Shown piece after piece: positions 1 to 8,995 of a stretch of DNA of 36,464 bases. The position numbers were made by a program, and so were the translations under genes. The stretch lies in NCBI GenBank assembly GCA_003158675.1, contig PMKN01000075.1, forward strand, positions 1 to 36,464. Reading direction: 5' to 3'. Positions within the stretch are counted from its first letter, which is position 1. Each line of letters opens with the position of its first letter. Below the pieces are notes generated by a model. The model worked only from the letters and a program-made list of their open reading frames with translations, ran no database searches and was not told where the DNA came from. Source of the stretch: Chloroflexota bacterium. GTDB taxonomy: Bacteria > Chloroflexota > Limnocylindria > Limnocylindrales > CSP1-4.

Positions 1-2
1 AC

Positions 3-1922
3 GGCTCGGGCGATCCCGGCTATGGATACTCGATCACGAGCGGCTCGCTTGTCGGAGGCGATTGATTCGGCGGCGGCCTCAGTCGCGCGGCCGGCGAGAA
101 CGTCGGCGGCTACACGATCAACCAGGGCAGCCTCTCGCTGAGCGGCAACTACAGCCTGAGCTTCGTCTTCGCCACCTTCTTTATCACCCCCGCCACGCCG
201 ACCCTCGCCTTCACGAGCGCCGCACCGGGCGCCGCCCTCGTCGGCGGCGCGGTCTACATCGTGAGCGCCTCCTCCACTTCTCCGGAGGGGATCGCCTTCT
301 GGATCGACGACACGGCCGCCTCGGTATGCTCGATTTCGGGCAGCACCGTCAGCTTCATCGGCGTCGGCACCTGCACGGTCGATGCCTACCAGTGGAGCGA
401 CCTCAACTGGAACGCGGCCCTGGCCCAACAGTCTTTCGGGGTCGCTTTGGGCATGGCCGTTCCCGGGAAGCCCACCGGGGTCACCGGCGTCGGGTTCGAC
501 TCGGCGGCGGTCGTCAGCTGGTCGGCGCCGGCAGACGACGGCAATAGCGCGATCACCGGCTACCACGTCTCCAACACTTCCGGCGGACCGGGCTGCGACA
601 CCTCCGGCCTCAGCTGCACGGTGACCGGCCTCACGAACCACACTTCCTACCAGTTCACCGTGACGGCTATCAACGGCGTTGGATGGGGTGAGCCCTCCAA
701 CGTCTCCGCCGGCGTCCTGCCGAGGATCGGCGCGTCCTTCGTGCCGCTCACGCCGAACCGCGTCCTCGACACCTCCGCGCACGTCGGACTGGCCAGTCCG
801 CTGACTCACCATCATGCCGTGACTTTCGGCGTGACCAACCAGGTGCCCGGAGACTCGAGCAAGAACGTGCCCTCGACTGCCACCGCGGTAACCGGCGTTC
901 TCACGGTGTGGGGTTCGACGGCGCTTGGGTATCTCGCCCTGACGCCGACCCCAACTGACTTCCCGATCACCAGCACGCTCAACTTCCCGTCCGGCGACGC
1001 CAGGTCCACCGGCGTCACGGTGCCTCTGAGCTCATCGGGAACGCTGAGTCTGACGTACGTCGGAACAGCCGGCAGGACGGCCGAAGCCAGCCTCGACATC
1101 ACCGGCTTCTTCCTGGAGGGCTCGTCGGGCGCGACGTACTTCGCCCTGACACCGAACCGGATCCTCGACTCTCGGACCGCGACCGGCAACATGTCGGGCG
1201 GGCTGACCGCCGGCGCGCACCGCACCTTCCAGGTGACAGGGCGCTCGCCCTCCGACTCGTCCCTGAACGTGCCATCGTCCGCTGTCGCCGTAACCGGCGT
1301 GCTGACGGTCACGAATCAGAACAAGGCGGGATTCCTGGCTCTTGGCCCCGATCCGCTTGACGCTCCGATCACCACGTCCCTGTTCTTCCCTGTTGGCGAC
1401 AACCGCGCCACCGGCCTAACGGTCAAGCTCGGCGCAGGCGGCACCCTGTCCGTCGTATACGTCGCTGCCGCCGGCGCGAAGACGAATGTCATCTTCGACG
1501 TCACCGGCTTCTTCATTCCCGGATCGGCCGGCGCGATGTACGTGCCCGTGGCTCCCAACCGGATCCTCGACACGCGCTCCAAGCTCGGCCTGCCCGGGTC
1601 GCTCAGGGCGCGCGTCGGCGTCGCCTTCACCGTTACCGGGCGCGTGCCAGGCGACTCGACGAAGAACATCCCGGGCTCGGCCGTGGCGGTCACGGGCATC
1701 CTGACGGTCACGAATCAGACGGCGCTCGGCTATCTCGCCCTGACCAAGACCGCTTCCAACACCCCGAGCACATCGACGCTGAACTTCCCCAAGGGTGACA
1801 ACCGGGCCACCGGGGTCACTGTGCCGCTGGGTCCGGGCGGGATCCAGGGCATCATCTACTGGGCCACGCCGAATATGGTCAGCGGCGCCATCTTCGACGT
1901 CAGCGGCTACTTCGTGAACTGA
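3..1922 (+). CDS. C-terminal part of a large secreted multidomain protein: MBG-like domain (interrupted by in-frame TGA at 63-65), Ig-like domain, fibronectin type III domain, three ~130-aa 'PNRxLDT' repeats; 5' end outside the window
   Basis: Frame 3 reads GSGDPGYGYSITSGSLVGGD*FGGGLSRAAGENVGGYTINQGSLSLSGNYSLSFVFATFFITPATPTLAFTS... and continues into the listed ORF 261-1922. The GTG at 261 is a caller artefact, since the frame is open from 66. FN3-like segment PGKPTGVTGV...YQFTVTAINGVGWGEPSN. Confidence 0.8.
738..1919 (+). repeat. Three tandem protein-level repeats of about 399 bp (starting near 738, 1137 and 1536)
   Basis: Each unit has PNR(V/I)LD(T/S)..., (P)xDS(S/T)KN(V/I)P..AVTG(V/I)LTV..., (G)(Y/F)LAL..., NFP.GD.R(A/S)TG(V/L)TV..., and ends D(I/V)(T/S)G(F/Y)F. 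Confidence 0.85.
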
Positions 1923-1945
1923 GCCGCCTGTACCGCGAACGCTCG

Positions 1946-1970
1946 AAGGCCCCGGCTCTGCCGGGGCCTT
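1946..1970. terminator. Hairpin between convergent genes (10-bp perfect stem, 5-nt loop)
   Basis: AAGGCCCCGG-CTCTG-CCGGGGCCTT, between the stop at 1922 and the convergent CDS ending at 1988; no clear U-tract. Confidence 0.65.
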
Positions 1971-1987
1971 CCACGTAGCGGCCAGGG

Positions 1988-2977
1988 TCAGGCGGTCAGC
2001 CGGGGCAGAACGTCGCGTCCGAAGGTGTCGATCCAGGCGGCCTGGTTGCGGCCCACGTTGTGCAGGTAGATCTCGTCGAACCCGAGGTCGATGAACTTCT
2101 GGATCTCGCGGCGATGGACCTCCGGGTCGGCCGACATCAGCATTCGGCCGGCGAAGTCTTCGGGTCTCACGAGCGCCGCCATCTGCTCGAAGTCCTTCGG
2201 CGAGCGGACGTCCTGCTTGGGGAACCGCATTCCGCCGTTGGGCCATTCGGTCACGGCGTTCGCCACGGCCTCGGCGTCCGTCTCGGCCCAGGAGAGGTGG
2301 AGCTGCAGAATCTTCGGCATCGTGGCCGGGTCCTTGCCGGCGTCGCGCGCGCCTTCGGCGAACTTCGCGAAGATGCCATCGATCTTCTCTTCAGGCGCAC
2401 CGACGGTGATGATGCCGTCCGCGAACTGCCCGGTCCGCTTGGCGGTGATGGGACCCGCCGTGGCCACGTAGATGGGCGGCGCTTTCTCCGGCAGCGTCCA
2501 GAGGCGGAGCGTCTCCATCTTGAAGAAGCGGCCGTCGTGCTTGACTTCCTTGCCGCTGAAGAGCTTGGAAACGATTTCGATCGCCTCGAACATGCGGTTG
2601 ATGCGCTCGGGAGCCTCGGGCCAGTAGCCCGCCACGATGTGCTCATTGAGGGCTTCGCCCGAGCCAAGGCCCAGCCAGGTACGCCCCGGATACATCACCT
2701 CCAGGGTCGCCGCGGCCTGGGCGACGATGGCCGGGTGCATTCGAAACGACGGGCACGTGACCCCCGGCCCAAGGTTGCCCTTCGTTCGGGCGCCGGCGAC
2801 CGCCAGGACCTCCCACACGAACGAGGCCTGACCCTGGCGCGGCACCCACGGCTGGAGGTGGTCTGCGGCCATGACGCCGGAGAAGCCGGCCGAATCGGCG
2901 CGGGAACACAGATCCAGGATCTCGACAGGGCCGAATTGCTCGAGCATTGCCGCGTAGCCGATCTTCGCCTGAGCCAT
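1988..2977 (-). CDS. F420-dependent LLM-class oxidoreductase (G6PD/TIGR03557-like)
   Basis: MAQAKIGYAAMLEQFGPVEILDLCSRADSAGFSGVMAADHLQPW...LGLGSGEALNEHI...PPIYVATAGPITAKRTGQFADGIIT. Confidence 0.85.
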   Translation of the reverse strand: MAQAKIGYAAMLEQFGPVEILDLCSRADSAGFSGVMAADHLQPWVPRQGQASFVWEVLAVAGARTKGNLGPGVTCPSFRMHPAIVAQAAATLEVMYPGRTWLGLGSGEALNEHIVAGYWPEAPERINRMFEAIEIVSKLFSGKEVKHDGRFFKMETLRLWTLPEKAPPIYVATAGPITAKRTGQFADGIITVGAPEEKIDGIFAKFAEGARDAGKDPATMPKILQLHLSWAETDAEAVANAVTEWPNGGMRFPKQDVRSPKDFEQMAALVRPEDFAGRMLMSADPEVHRREIQKFIDLGFDEIYLHNVGRNQAAWIDTFGRDVLPRLTA

Positions 2978-3007
2978 CTCGTCTCCTCGGTACGACCAGG
3001 CTTCAGC

Positions 3008-4207
3008 TTACTGGCGAGAGGCGATCCTCGTGGGGACCGCGCTGTCCCAACCGGCTGTCGAAATGACCAGCGTCAGATCCTCGATGTCTCGAATGTGGCG
3101 AGGCTGCATTGGCACGCAGGCCGACCGGCCGAGCAGATAGCCCTGCCCAAAGTCGACCTCGCGGTCCTGGAGCGCCCTCAAGTCGCGGCGGGTCTCGATT
3201 CCCTCAGCCACGACCTGTGCGCCGATGCGGCGGCTGAACGAGACGAAGGCTTCGACCAGCGCCTTCTTGGCCTCGGCGTCCTTGTTGCCGATGCCCGAGA
3301 CGATCTCGCGGTCGATCTTGATGATCGATGGCTCGAGGGCGGCGATGACGGTGAAGCTGGCGTAACCGGCGCCGGCATCGTCGACCGCAAACCCGAAGCC
3401 GAGGCGGCGGAGGGCCTTGACTTGCTTCTTGAGGCGCGGCACGTCGAGGATCGCCTGCTGCTCGGTGCACTCGACGATGATCTGCTGGGGCGACAGTCCC
3501 ACGGCTCGGACGCGGGCCAGGAACTCCTCGGCCACGAACGACGGCGACAGCAGGCTCGTGGGCAGCAGGTTGACCCCGTAGCGCGATCGCCTTCCGGCCG
3601 GCCCCGGTTCCACGACCTCGGCGATGCGAGCGAGCGTGGCGTCGATGATGAAGGAGTCGAATTCCACCGGCCGATTGGCCTTGAGGGCCGCGGCCACGAT
3701 GTCGGTGATCGTGCGTGAGCCCATCCCTGGGCTAAGGCGGAAGAGACATTCCCACTCTTCGGCCCTGAGGGTTTCCAGATCCACTATGGGCTGGAATTCA
3801 ACGTGGTGTTCGTGGCACGCGAAGAATAGGGATAGCACCTTGGCGCCGGCTATCTCCGGTGTCTCGCCCATTCCGATGCGATCGCCCAGGCCGGAGATCT
3901 GGACAGCGTGGCCGAGAGCTATGACGTACCGTTCTGCTACGGGCTGGGCGGGATCGACTTCCGCCAGCCCCCACGCCGTTTCACCGGATAGACGCTGTAC
4001 GAGGTCCTCGGTCAGCTCGGTGGCGCCGGCTATGAAGCACCAGCCTGAGTCGGCCAATTCGATCACGCGCGCATGCGGAAGATGCTGTGCCAGCTGTCCC
4101 ACCAGCCGACCGTCGCGAGTCCACAGCAGTCTTTCCTGTGCCCCCTGCGAAGTCCTGACGAAACGCACGCTGGTTCCTCGGCTCCCTGAGACCCTCGCGG
4201 CGGGCAC
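3008..4207 (-). CDS. EAL-domain protein (c-di-GMP phosphodiesterase-like) with variant EAL signature
   Basis: FQPIVDLETLRAEEWECLFR, GVNLLPTSLLSPSF, IVECTEQQAI, FAVDDAGAGYASF, IKIDREIVSGI, VVAEGIET, FGQGYLLGRS. Confidence 0.8.
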   Translation of the reverse strand: MPAARVSGSRGTSVRFVRTSQGAQERLLWTRDGRLVGQLAQHLPHARVIELADSGWCFIAGATELTEDLVQRLSGETAWGLAEVDPAQPVAERYVIALGHAVQISGLGDRIGMGETPEIAGAKVLSLFFACHEHHVEFQPIVDLETLRAEEWECLFRLSPGMGSRTITDIVAAALKANRPVEFDSFIIDATLARIAEVVEPGPAGRRSRYGVNLLPTSLLSPSFVAEEFLARVRAVGLSPQQIIVECTEQQAILDVPRLKKQVKALRRLGFGFAVDDAGAGYASFTVIAALEPSIIKIDREIVSGIGNKDAEAKKALVEAFVSFSRRIGAQVVAEGIETRRDLRALQDREVDFGQGYLLGRSACVPMQPRHIRDIEDLTLVISTAGWDSAVPTRIASRQ

Positions 4208-4393
4208 CTTGACCGGGAGACAGATCCGGCCGAACGAGGGTCAGGAGTGTCTCTTCCTCGCTTTGCCTTGAGCCAGTCCTAACATCTAGGGGTCCAAACC
4301 ACCCGGATGATATCGGTACCATACGCCGGATCGCGGCGTTCGGATAGTGCGCTCGTGCATAAGTACTAGGGGTTCTCCACACTCCGTCCACAC

Positions 4394-4431
4394 CTAACCG
4401 CTCGTATGCACCCTAGATACGAGCTAACCGC
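4394..4431. promoter_or_regulatory. Direct repeats CTAACCGC (30-bp period) flanking inverted repeat CTCGTAT-N9-ATACGAG
   Basis: CTAACCGC at 4394-4401 and 4424-4431; CTCGTAT 4401-4407 pairs with ATACGAG 4417-4423; lies upstream of the minus-strand EAL gene. Confidence 0.4.
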
Positions 4432-4703
4432 CCATGCGACAGCTCGGATGTCGTTGTCTGGAGTCGACAGACCGGTGGATGTCAATACGCCACCTTATCG
4501 AGTAGGGAGCCTTCGGGGTCGCCCGGGCGTGAACCGGCGGACCAGAGAGGGCGGGTAGACTCGATGGCGAAGGGAGGGGGCGCCGCCCCCTTCTTCGGGC
4601 GAGCTGGACCTTAGCCCCGTAGAATCGAGTCAGCGCAGCTCCGGGGCTCGCCGGCCCCTCGACCGTCACTCCCGAACCAAACCAAGCCGAGCTGGAGTCG
4701 CCA

Positions 4704-5450
4704 ATGCCTCGGATCCATCTCCGCGCCGAGCCGGAGGACTATTCCCCCCTCGTGCTTCTTCCGGGAGACCCCAACCGCGCCACCTGGATCGCGGAGAAGT
4801 TCGACGGGGGCATCGTGGCCGCGCGTCAGGTCACTTCCCATCGCGGCCTGCTCGGGTACACGGGGACCTACCAGGGCGTCCCAGTCAGCGTGCAGACGAC
4901 CGGCATGGGCGCGCCGAGCATGTCGATCGTGGCCGAGGAGTTGCTCCGTATGGGAGCGCGACGCCTCGTTCGAGTCGGCACGTGCGGCGGGATCGGGCCC
5001 GGCATCGAGACAGGCGAAATCGTGATCGCGTCCGCGGCGGCTCCGGTCGACGGGGCCACGCGAACCTATCTTCATGGCGAGCCCTATGCGCCCACGGCCG
5101 ACTTCGGCCTCGTTCGGGCGCTCGTCGACGCTGCCGCGCGCCGCGACACGAAGACGCACGTTGGCCAGGTGGCAACGGTGGATCTCTTCTACAACCCCGA
5201 CCCGGACTATGTCACCAGGTGGCGCAGCCGTGGCATCCTGGCCTTCGAGATGGAGACCTCTGTCCTCTATTACCTGGCGGCGCGGGCAAGGGCGGCCGGC
5301 GCGGATGTCGCGGCGGCCTCGATCCTGACCGTCAGCGATGTCCTATCGGAGGAGGTCACCTCGGACGAGTCGTACCTGCCGCCCGATGAACTCAAACGCT
5401 GCGTCGAGCGAACGATCGATATCGCCCTCGAAGCCGGGACCGCGGGCTGA
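4704..5450 (+). CDS. Purine/uridine nucleoside phosphorylase (PNP/UDP family)
   Basis: LLPGDPNRATWIAEKF, TTGMGAPSMSIVAEELLRMGARRLVRVGTCGGIG, AFEMETSVLYYLA, ILTVSD. Confidence 0.85.
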   Translation: MPRIHLRAEPEDYSPLVLLPGDPNRATWIAEKFDGGIVAARQVTSHRGLLGYTGTYQGVPVSVQTTGMGAPSMSIVAEELLRMGARRLVRVGTCGGIGPGIETGEIVIASAAAPVDGATRTYLHGEPYAPTADFGLVRALVDAAARRDTKTHVGQVATVDLFYNPDPDYVTRWRSRGILAFEMETSVLYYLAARARAAGADVAAASILTVSDVLSEEVTSDESYLPPDELKRCVERTIDIALEAGTAG

Positions 5451-6289
5451 TGTCGATCAGCTCTGTGCCGTCTCGGATGGATCCGCGCAAGCTCGGCACG
5501 TCGGCGGCCTTCGGGCCGGAACTCCAGCTGGCGATCCGGCTGGCCCACGAGGCGGGTTCGATTCAGATGGAGCGCTACGAACGCCTGGAGAAGATCGAGG
5601 CCAAGGGACCGCGCGACGTGGTGACCGAGGTGGACCACTTGTGCGAGGCGCTGGTTATGAAGGCCGTCCGAGAGCGCTACCCCGACGATGCCTTCTATGC
5701 GGAAGAGATCGGTGAGGTTCCTGCGGGGAGTCAGACGAATTCCGGGAGGACGTGGATCGTCGATCCACTTGATGGCACGATCAATTACGCGAACGGGATT
5801 CCGTTCTTCTGTATCTCGATCGCCCTCGTGGCCGATGGCAGGCCCGTGGCGGGTGTCGTGTACGACCCGTCTCGGGACGAGACTTTCGCCGGAGCGATCG
5901 ACGGGCCGGCGCTGCGCAACGGCCAACCGATCCGCGTCGGCAGCAAGGAGCTGCTCGCGGACCTGGTTGCGACCCTGGCGGTCGGTGGCAGGGGCATGGT
6001 TCGAAAGCGCCGCAACGTGCTGAAGAGCGTGCGAGCGAATCGCTCCATGGGTTCGGCTGCGCTGACCCTCGCCTACGTGGCCTGCGGCCGTTTCGACGTC
6101 TACGCTCAGAGCGCTGGACTCTCCGCATGGGACGTGGCTGCCGCCGGGTTGATCGCAGAGCGGGCGGGCGCGACCGTCACCAGCCTGGAAGGCGGTCCTT
6201 GGTTCGATCTTTCGCGGCCTGCCAAGAAATGGTCATGTCTGGCTGCGGCTCCCGGCCACCACGCCGCGATACTCGAGATGCTCGGCTGA
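5450..6289 (+). CDS. Inositol monophosphatase family protein
   Basis: KGPRDVVTEVD, YAEEIG, TWIVDPLDGTINYANGIPFFCISIAL, SAALTLAYVACGRFDVY, SAWDVAAAGLIAERAGATVT; 1-bp overlap (TGATG) with the preceding gene. Confidence 0.9.
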   Translation: MSISSVPSRMDPRKLGTSAAFGPELQLAIRLAHEAGSIQMERYERLEKIEAKGPRDVVTEVDHLCEALVMKAVRERYPDDAFYAEEIGEVPAGSQTNSGRTWIVDPLDGTINYANGIPFFCISIALVADGRPVAGVVYDPSRDETFAGAIDGPALRNGQPIRVGSKELLADLVATLAVGGRGMVRKRRNVLKSVRANRSMGSAALTLAYVACGRFDVYAQSAGLSAWDVAAAGLIAERAGATVTSLEGGPWFDLSRPAKKWSCLAAAPGHHAAILEMLG

Positions 6290-6324
6290 GGCGAGGCTGC
6301 CCGGCCGGCGGGAACACTCAGGAG

Positions 6325-7206
6325 TCAGTCCTGCCAGAGGTGCGGCCGCTCGGCCAGGCCGCGGGCTCCGAGATCGTCGCACAGGGCGAGGAATTGTCCC
6401 CGTCGCGCGCCGCGCCAGCGCAGCTCCTCGGGATCCGCCTGGGGCAGGGGCACGTCCGTGCGGAGCGTGGCCAACCGGCGGTACAGCAAAGCCTCATCCC
6501 AGCCCGCTCGCAGAACCGAGTTCAACGCCGCCGCCGAACGAACGTCAACGTGCCAGTCGCCCACGGCCGCCGGAATGGCCTCGAGGTGGCCGAAGCGTGC
6601 CAGCACGGCGGCAGCGGATCGCGCGCCCCAGCCGGCCAGGCCCGGGAAACCGTCCGCGGCATCGCCGACGAGAGCGAGGTAGTCCGGGATGGATTCGGGC
6701 GAGACGCCCCACTTTTCCCGAACCCCGGCCGCGTCGAAGGTCCTGTCGCGCCGCCGGTCGCGCAGGACCACGCGGTCACCGCGGACGCATTGGGCGAGAT
6801 CCTTGTCCGGCGTGCAGATCCAGATCCTACCTACGTCGGGCCGGTCGCCCCAGAGAGAGGCGGCGGTCGCAAGGGCGTCGTCGGCCTCGAACTCGGTCTC
6901 CGGCCAGACCACGACTCCGAGCGCCGCCATGGCCCGCTCCGCCAGTGGGAACTGGTCGAGCAGTTCGCGAGGAACGCCGGCCTCGGTCTTGTAGCCCGCG
7001 TACAACCGGTTCCGGAACGAGCGGATGACATGGTCCGTGGCGCAGCCGACATGCGTGGCGCCTTCGTCGCGCAGGAGCGCAAGCAACGTGTAGAGGAGTC
7101 CCGTGACCGCCCCGACGTCGCGCCCGTCCGGGGCCCTCACCGGCGGCCGAGGGCTGTAGTGGGCGCGGAACAGCTCGTATGTCGCGTCGACCAGATGCAG
7201 CTCCAC
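6325..7206 (-). CDS. Stand-alone 5'-3' exonuclease / FEN-family (PIN + H3TH)
   Basis: MELHLVDATYELFRAHYS, EFEADDALATAA, ICTPDKDLAQCV, PESIPDYLALVGDAADGFPGLAGWGARSAAAVLARFG. Confidence 0.85.
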   Translation of the reverse strand: MELHLVDATYELFRAHYSPRPPVRAPDGRDVGAVTGLLYTLLALLRDEGATHVGCATDHVIRSFRNRLYAGYKTEAGVPRELLDQFPLAERAMAALGVVVWPETEFEADDALATAASLWGDRPDVGRIWICTPDKDLAQCVRGDRVVLRDRRRDRTFDAAGVREKWGVSPESIPDYLALVGDAADGFPGLAGWGARSAAAVLARFGHLEAIPAAVGDWHVDVRSAAALNSVLRAGWDEALLYRRLATLRTDVPLPQADPEELRWRGARRGQFLALCDDLGARGLAERPHLWQD

Positions 7207-7213
7207 TGCAGCC

Positions 7214-7825
7214 TCAGCGCGCCGGGGCCGGGTCGGCGACCAGCGCCACGCCCGCGGCGGTCAGCTCGTCGAGAGCTCTGGCGCCGTCGCCTTCTGCCAA
7301 ATCGACCGCCCGGATCGCGTCGATCAAGACCGCCGTCTCGTAGCCCAGGCGGACTCCGTCGAGAGCCGTGGCCTTGACGCAGTAGTCGGTTGCGAGGCCG
7401 CACACCACGATCCGGGTCGTCCCACCGCACGCCAGCAACGGGTCCAGCTCAGTGGAGATGGTGTGACCCTCGGCATCGCGCATGGAGAAGCCCGAGTAGC
7501 CGTCCTCGCCGTGGGTGCCCTTGCGCACCAGCGGCCCGCGCACCTCGAGTTCGGGGTGGAGCTGCGAGCCCCACGTATCCGCCACGCAGTGGACCGGCCA
7601 AATGCCGCCGTCGGCGGCGAAATGGGGTGTATGAGCGGGATGCCAGTCCTGGGTGTACACGATCGAGGCGCCGGCATCGAGTGCGCGCTGGATTTCGGCG
7701 TTCACGCGAGCGACGATCTCGAAGCCGCCCTTGACGTAGAGGCTTCCGTTCGGATCGGCGAAGTCGTTCTGGACATCAACGATCACGAGGCCGACGTCCT
7801 CGCAGTACCTGGTCCCGGGGTTCAC
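7214..7825 (-). CDS. Nicotinamidase / isochorismatase-family hydrolase
   Basis: LVIVDVQNDFADPNGSLYVKGG, YTQDWHPAHTPHF, WPVHCV, VCGLATDYCVKATALDG. Start taken as GTG 7825 (the ORF could begin at 7996). Confidence 0.85.
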   Translation of the reverse strand: MNPGTRYCEDVGLVIVDVQNDFADPNGSLYVKGGFEIVARVNAEIQRALDAGASIVYTQDWHPAHTPHFAADGGIWPVHCVADTWGSQLHPELEVRGPLVRKGTHGEDGYSGFSMRDAEGHTISTELDPLLACGGTTRIVVCGLATDYCVKATALDGVRLGYETAVLIDAIRAVDLAEGDGARALDELTAAGVALVADPAPAR

Positions 7826-8132
7826 GACTGGCCACCCGCCGCTTTTGGGGGCCCTCGGGTCGGCAGGCACCTTGGCTCCTCTCTGAGCGCCGCCCTGCGG
7901 GTTGTCGAGGCCGGGGCCCGCCAGGCGCGCTCTTTCAGCTTTGTACGCGATGTCCGGTCGCGGCGCAAGCGGTCGCTTAGGGTCGCCCGGCTGCAACGCG
8001 GCTGTAACGGGATAGCTTTCGGGCCGAACGCAATGTGAACGCGAACGAGGCTACGATCGCAGCAGTTGATCGGTCTTCAATCCTGCACTCTCCCATAGAG
8101 CTACGCCGGTGACGGGGCGTTCCTCTGTAGAA

Positions 8133-8168
8133 ACAAGCGGCCTGGGTCCCCCTCCCCGGGCCGCTTGT
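8133..8168 (-). terminator. Rho-independent terminator of the response-regulator transcript
   Basis: On the minus strand: ACAAGCGGCCCGGGG...CCCAGGCCGCTTGT followed by TTCT; about 14-bp stem with one G-U, just downstream of the RR stop at 8211. Confidence 0.75.
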
Positions 8169-8210
8169 CTCGTTGTGGGGCCGAAGCTGGCGCTGGCGCG
8201 GCTGGGCGAG

Positions 8211-8972
8211 CTATTCGTCGCCCCGATGGGCGCCGTCGCGGCGACCGTCGCGCGATCCGTCCCCTACGATGTCGGTTCGTCCGCTCTCCGCGTCCAGCAG
8301 GTAGCCGATGCCCTGGAAGGTCTTGATCCGGCCCGACTCGCCGGGTCGGGCCCCGAGCTTGCGACGGACGCGGCTGACCCACACCCGCAGGTACTGAAGG
8401 TCGTCCCGATATTCGGGGCCCCAGACCTTCGTCAGGAGCTCCGTATGAAGAACGACCTTGCCTGCGTTCGTGGCCAGATGCTGAAGCAGCAGCCACTCCG
8501 TGCGGGAGAGTTGGACAAGCTCGCCGCCGCGGCTGACCATGCGCCGCTCGAGGTCGATCTCGACGTCGTCGAAGCTCACGATGCCGCCGCCCGGCGCCAC
8601 TCCCAGGGCGCGGCGCAGGACCGCTCGAACTCGCGCCGCCAGCTCGTCGAGGTCGAAAGGCTTGGCGACGTAGTCGTCGGCGCCCAGGTCCAGGCCCTTG
8701 GCCTTGTCGGAGGTGGAGCCCTTGGCGGTCAGCAGGATCACCGGAACGGATCTCCGTTCGCGCAGCTGTCGCATGACTTCGATGCCGTCTATGTCCGGCA
8801 TGACGATGTCGAGCAGCACGATGTCCGGCCGGACCTCCTCCGCTTTGCGCAGCGCGTCCTCGCCCCCTGAAGCTGTGACGACGCGGAAGCCTTCTGCGCT
8901 CAGCGCGAGAGAGACGAGTTTGGTGATACGCGGCTCGTCGTCGGCGATGAGAACGAGCGGCTGCGTGCTCAA
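8211..8972 (-). CDS. OmpR/KdpE-type response regulator (receiver + winged helix), no adjacent kinase
   Basis: QPLVLIADDEPRITKLVSLALSAEGFRV...PDIVLLDIVMPDIDG...ILLTAKGS...GADDYVAKPFDLDELAARVRA...LSRTEWLLLQHLATNAGKVV...LRVWVSRVRRKLG. TTG start at 8972 with duplicated upstream SD. Confidence 0.88.
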   Translation of the reverse strand: MSTQPLVLIADDEPRITKLVSLALSAEGFRVVTASGGEDALRKAEEVRPDIVLLDIVMPDIDGIEVMRQLRERRSVPVILLTAKGSTSDKAKGLDLGADDYVAKPFDLDELAARVRAVLRRALGVAPGGGIVSFDDVEIDLERRMVSRGGELVQLSRTEWLLLQHLATNAGKVVLHTELLTKVWGPEYRDDLQYLRVWVSRVRRKLGARPGESGRIKTFQGIGYLLDAESGRTDIVGDGSRDGRRDGAHRGDE

Positions 8973-8973
8973 T

Positions 8974-8995
8974 GCCCTCTCCTTGCCCTCTCCTT
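8974..8995 (-). repeat. 11-bp tandem duplication of the Shine-Dalgarno region (AAGGAGAGGGC x2 on the minus strand)
   Basis: Plus strand gccctctcctt gccctctcctt immediately upstream of the TTG start. Confidence 0.7.

Noticed and set aside
2060-3718. 552-aa plus-strand ORF
   Set aside because: Antisense shadow of the LLM oxidoreductase and EAL genes; composition rich in R/D/E/G without motifs, typical of high-GC antisense frames.
6127-7377. 416-aa plus-strand ORF
   Set aside because: Overlaps the inositol monophosphatase 3' end and is antisense to the exonuclease; no recognisable domain.
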